A stretch of 9,960 nt of DNA from Chloroflexi bacterium RBG_19FT_COMBO_55_16 (lineage in GTDB: Bacteria > Chloroflexota > Anaerolineae > Anaerolineales > UBA4823). Positions 7,585 to 9,960 of the stretch are shown here, piece after piece. A program made the translations under genes and the position numbers. Location: positions 24,059 to 34,018 of the forward strand of contig MGOK01000110.1 of assembly GCA_001795335.1 (NCBI GenBank), given 5' to 3'. Each line of letters starts with the position of its first letter. The stretch's first letter is position 1. The notes beneath the pieces were generated by a model. That model saw only the letters and a list, made by a program, of their open reading frames with translations, made no database searches and was not told the DNA's origin.

Positions 7585-7597
7585 AAGGATTCCTTAT
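7583..7597 (-). promoter_or_regulatory. Palindrome containing the Shine-Dalgarno site and start codon edge of the membrane-protein gene
   Basis: The minus strand reads ATAAGGAATCCTTAT, two perfect 7-base arms around one base. It includes the AAGGA ribosome-binding site and the first two bases of the ATG at 7584. As RNA it could fold into a 6-bp stem with a 3-nt loop that hides the ribosome-binding site; as DNA it could be a small operator. The symmetry is directly visible; a regulatory role is inferred. Confidence 0.4.
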
Positions 7598-7607
7598 TTA
7601 GTCAGGT

Positions 7608-7698
7608 AATCGTCCGATGATTTCCATCGACCGATGCTGTGCATCGACCGATGCCGTGTATCGACCGATGCTGTGCATCGACCGATGCTGTGCATCGG
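7608..7698. repeat. 17-bp tandem repeat array of alternating inverted half-sites upstream of the xyl operon
   Basis: Four near-identical 17-bp units on the plus strand have consensus CATCGACCGATGCTGTG, at 7625-7641, 7642-7658, 7659-7675 and 7676-7692. A partial fifth copy, CATCGG, lies at 7693-7698. A degenerate copy in exact phase (7608-7624) keeps ATCGtCCGATG. The only changes in the four core units are T-to-C in the second (ccgtg) and C-to-T at the first base of the third. Each unit breaks down into GCATCG and its reverse complement CGATGC, separated alternately by 2 nt (AC) and 3 nt (TGT), so every neighbouring pair forms a dyad. The array ends about 24 bp before the first start codon of the left operon, where operators or leader-RNA structures would lie. 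No regulator gene is visible in this window. Confidence 0.85.
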
Positions 7699-7763
7699 CG
7701 TAGTCACATGGTCACCAAGTTGAACTACAATTTCGCGTGCCCACGCTGTGCGAGTATCTTGGA

Positions 7764-7797
7764 CGGGCGAGGCAGAGAGAGGAGACTGCCTCGCCCG
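7764..7797 (-). terminator. GC-rich stem-loop after the oxidoreductase gene, possible terminator
   Basis: Perfect 11-bp arms CGGGCGAGGCA (7764-7774) and TGCCTCGCCCG (7787-7797) enclose a 12-nt loop. The stem begins 11 nt after the oxidoreductase stop codon (TAA 7809-7811), where an intrinsic terminator is expected. No run of U follows on the minus strand (the next bases are TCCAAGATAC), so it may instead be a 3'-end stabilising hairpin or a weak or factor-assisted terminator. The bases between it and the repeat array (7699-7763) must hold the left operon's promoter if the operon has its own. I see only a short GTCAC direct repeat there (7703-7707 and 7711-7715) and no clear -35/-10 pair. Confidence 0.5.
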
Positions 7798-7808
7798 GCG
7801 AAATTCGA

Positions 7809-9005
7809 TTAATACTTTACGTCCACGTGCTTCTTGGTCTGTGCCGACTCGGAGATGGCATCGCAAATGACCGCCGCGCGGTAGCCATCCTCGAAGGTCG
7901 CGCCATGCGGGCCAACTTGCTTGTCGTTGACGATGCAATCCAGAAGGTGATTGATCTCGTGGACGAAGGTGTGCTCCCAACCGATGATGTGACCATGCGG
8001 CCACCAGTTCCCCCACCAGGGGTGGTAGCCCTCGGTGACCATCACCGTGTGGAAGCCCTGGGTTTCCTTGGGCTGCTCGCCAATCCAGAAAACCTCCAGC
8101 TCGTTCATCCGCTCCAGATTGAAGCGCAGGGAGCCCTTCTCGCCGTTGATCTCGAAGCAGTTGTAGTTCTTGCGCCCGCCGGCAAAGCGGGTCGATTCCA
8201 GGGTGCCAATAGCGCCGTTCTCGAACTCCACAGCGGCGACGAAGGCGTCGTCCACATCGACCACCCCCGTGCCTTTACCGTCCGGCATGGGGCGCTCAGG
8301 GATGAAGGTCCTGGTCATGGCAGCCACACTTTTCATGCCGCCCACCAGATAGTGTGCCAGGTCGATGATATGGGCGCCCAGGTCACCGATGGCCCCGCTG
8401 CCGGCGATTTCCTTGTCCATCCGCCACCATTTTGGAGCGTTATAATGGGGCATGATCCATTCCTGCAGGTAGACGGCCCGGAAGTGGTAGATCTGCCCCA
8501 ACGCTCCCTGGTCGATCAGATTGCGGATCTGGCGTACGGCGGGGACAAAACGATAGTTGAAGGCCACCATGTGTTTGACGCCGGCTTTCTCGACCGCCTC
8601 CAGCATCTCCTTGGCCTCTGCAGCCGTACGCGCCAGCGGTTTCTCGCACAGGACATGCTTGCCCAACTTAGCAGCCAGGATCGAAGGCTCGGCGTGGGTG
8701 TCATTTGGGCCACCGTTGTCGACCAGCTGAACCTCGGGATCCTCGACCATCTTGCGCCAGTCGGTGTAATATTTCTGGTAACCGAAGCGCTTCATCGCCT
8801 CAAATACAGAGGCCTCACTCCGCCCGCTAATGGCGACCAGCTTCGGGATGGCGACGGGGGGATACATCATATAAGGGATCTTCTTCATGGCATTGGTGTG
8901 GGCCTTGCCCATAAAGGCATAGCCGAGCATCCCTATGCCAATCTCTGGAGCAGCTCCTTCTGCTTTCGCTCCAGCCATGCTGGTGAAACCGGTTTCTTCG
9001 CTCAT
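7809..9005 (-). CDS. Gfo/Idh/MocA-family NAD(P)-dependent oxidoreductase
   Basis: The 398-residue protein belongs to the family that oxidises or reduces sugars, inositols and glycosides with NAD(P). A Rossmann fold begins with GIGMLGYAFMGKAH (23-36), preceded by an Ala/Gly/Glu-rich 20-residue extension. The VLCEKPLA motif (118-125) carries the conserved EKP with K122. The C-terminal domain has GSGAIGDLGAHIIDLAHYLVG (202-222), where D208 and H212 occupy the usual catalytic positions. Trp/His-rich segments around residues 328-345 (YHPWWGNWWPHGHIIGWEH) may shape a sugar pocket. The ATG at 9005 has GGAG 7 nt upstream. It lies 106 nt downstream of the epimerase gene, probably in the same transcript. 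Substrate unknown; oxidation of a sugar or polyol at C1 or C3 is a reasonable guess. Confidence 0.93.
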   Translation of the reverse strand: MSEETGFTSMAGAKAEGAAPEIGIGMLGYAFMGKAHTNAMKKIPYMMYPPVAIPKLVAISGRSEASVFEAMKRFGYQKYYTDWRKMVEDPEVQLVDNGGPNDTHAEPSILAAKLGKHVLCEKPLARTAAEAKEMLEAVEKAGVKHMVAFNYRFVPAVRQIRNLIDQGALGQIYHFRAVYLQEWIMPHYNAPKWWRMDKEIAGSGAIGDLGAHIIDLAHYLVGGMKSVAAMTRTFIPERPMPDGKGTGVVDVDDAFVAAVEFENGAIGTLESTRFAGGRKNYNCFEINGEKGSLRFNLERMNELEVFWIGEQPKETQGFHTVMVTEGYHPWWGNWWPHGHIIGWEHTFVHEINHLLDCIVNDKQVGPHGATFEDGYRAAVICDAISESAQTKKHVDVKY

Positions 9006-9111
9006 AATACACTCCAGTTGTCGGGGATCAGTGATTTGGTATCAGTGAATGGTTGCCAGGCCGGGGGGAGTAGCGAGGGATCTCTTCGCTTCCTCTCGAC
9101 CAGGAAAAGGG

Positions 9112-9960
9112 CTAATCCTTTGAGGCGAAAGCCGCGTCGAATGCCATCTGCGAGGCGGTGAAATCCTGGCTGCGAACCATCTTCAGTGCTTCTGGTGCAC
9201 CCCATTCGCGATCCATACCCGAATCCTCCCACTCGATAGAGAGAGGGCCGCTGTAGCCAATCCGGTTCAAGGCGCGAATGATCTTGTCCCATTTGACGTC
9301 ACCGCGGCCTGGGGAGACAAAGTCCCAACCCCGGCGGCTGTCGCCGAAATCCAGGTGCGAGGAGAGAATGCTGTTGCGCCCGGTAAGTTGCAGGCGCGAA
9401 TCCTTCACATGCATATGCCAAATGCGGTCGCCGAACTCGTTGATGAACTCGACCGGGTCGATGAACTGATGGACGAAGTGGCTGGGGTCGAAGTTAAAGC
9501 CGAAGGCGGAGTGTCCGCCGACGGCCTCCAGGGCACGCTGTGCCGTGATGATATCGTAAGCGATCTCGGTCGGGTGGACTTCCAAACCGAACTTCACGCC
9601 ATTCTCGACGAAGACATCTAAGATCGGCTTCCAGCGGGCCGCGAAGTCGGCATAACCTTTGTTGATGTCATCTTGATTGGTAGGCGGGAAGAAATACAGG
9701 TACTTCCATACCGAACTGCCGGTAAAGCCATTGACAACCTTCACGCCAAACTTTTTGGCGGCGCGGGCAGTGTTCTTCATCTCTTCGGCGCAGCGCCGGC
9801 GCACGCCTTCGGGATCACCATCGCCCCATAAGCGCCCCGAGAGGATGCGCTGGTGGCGTGCATCGATCGGGTCATCGGCGACGCATTGGCCGACGAGGTG
9901 GGTGCTGATCGCAAAGCACTTCAGGTTGTATTTATTGAGGATATCCCAGCGGCCCTTGAC
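9112..9960 (-). CDS. Sugar phosphate isomerase/epimerase (xylose-isomerase-like TIM barrel), N-terminus off the right edge
   Basis: The frame is open from the window edge to a TAG at 9112-9114, giving 282 visible residues; the true start is beyond position 9960. A GTG at 9804 is only an internal codon, because family-like sequence ([16 protein letters not shown], then [10 protein letters not shown]) precedes it without a stop. The barrel keeps the four metal ligands typical of the IolE / tagatose-epimerase / AP-endonuclease-2 superfamily: E127 (LEVHPTE), D158 (NFDPSHF), H184 (HMHVKD) and E243 ([12 protein letters not shown]), numbered from the first visible codon. Such proteins isomerise or epimerise sugars or dehydrate keto-inositols, often next to Gfo/Idh/MocA dehydrogenases as here. 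The 106-nt gap to the oxidoreductase (9006-9111) holds no gene and no strong hairpin. The normal use of TAG here matters for judging the amber codon at 956. Confidence 0.92.
   Translation of the reverse strand, partial: VKGRWDILNKYNLKCFAISTHLVGQCVADDPIDARHQRILSGRLWGDGDPEGVRRRCAEEMKNTARAAKKFGVKVVNGFTGSSVWKYLYFFPPTNQDDINKGYADFAARWKPILDVFVENGVKFGLEVHPTEIAYDIITAQRALEAVGGHSAFGFNFDPSHFVHQFIDPVEFINEFGDRIWHMHVKDSRLQLTGRNSILSSHLDFGDSRRGWDFVSPGRGDVKWDKIIRALNRIGYSGPLSIEWEDSGMDREWGAPEALKMVRSQDFTASQMAFDAAFASKD

Noticed and set aside
7608..7698. CRISPR array
   Set aside because: The repeats are 17 bp and directly abutting, with no unique spacers and no cas genes nearby.
7594..8016. A 140-codon minus-strand frame spanning the repeat array
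   Set aside because: It lies out of frame inside the oxidoreductase gene and runs through the repeats and the stem-loop; the product is low-complexity Arg/Ser/His-rich sequence with no ribosome-binding site.
9027..9048. Direct repeat ATCAGTGA (9027-9034 and 9041-9048) upstream of the oxidoreductase
   Set aside because: Eight bases repeated twice in a 106-nt gap is weak. There is no dyad symmetry and no third copy, so it was not called as an operator.
7737..9161. A 474-codon open frame on the plus strand opposite the oxidoreductase
   Set aside because: The opposite strand encodes an unmistakable Gfo/Idh/MocA protein with a good ribosome-binding site. The plus-strand product has no recognisable motif and looks like a shadow of high-GC codon usage.

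Overview
The window carries bacterial DNA of moderately high GC with dense, single-strand gene packing. Every supported gene lies on the minus strand, so transcription runs from high to low coordinates. The gene repertoire (a short actinobacterial-type xylose isomerase, an FGGY xylulokinase, a PfkB kinase, a glycolate-oxidase-like FAD/Fe-S pair, a Gfo/Idh/MocA oxidoreductase and a TIM-barrel epimerase) fits a heterotrophic sugar degrader. From general familiarity with such protein sets I lean toward Chloroflexota (Anaerolineae-like). That assignment is inference and was not tested.

There are two transcriptional blocks. The right block (7809-9960) holds a 5'-truncated sugar-phosphate isomerase/epimerase followed by a Gfo/Idh/MocA dehydrogenase. 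It ends at a GC-rich stem-loop (7764-7797). The left block (1-7584) is a probable operon: a small four-helix membrane protein, xylA, xylB, a PfkB sugar kinase, a second divergent xylose-isomerase-like protein, an FAD-linked oxidase and an Fe-S/CCG-type partner protein that runs off the left edge. Most junctions are tight: TAATG between the membrane protein and xylA, ATGA between xylB and pfkB, then 10, 7 and 2 nt gaps. The exception is an 86-nt gap between xylA and xylB.

XylA and XylB together would convert D-xylose to D-xylulose 5-phosphate. The second isomerase-like protein and the PfkB kinase suggest a further sugar, or an alternative phosphorylation. The FAD/Fe-S pair suggests oxidation of a 2-hydroxy acid such as glycolate, or of a sugar-derived acid.

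Four observations stand out. (1) An in-frame TAG interrupts the FAD oxidase 31 codons before a perfectly readable family-typical C-terminus. (2) The partner Fe-S protein appears to have lost four cluster cysteines. (3) A 17-bp tandem array made of alternating inverted 6-bp half-sites sits just upstream of the left operon. (4) The second xylose-isomerase-like protein has His where the canonical metal-ligand Asp should be. I found no RNA genes, insertion sequences or CRISPR arrays, and no gene-free stretch over 300 bp.
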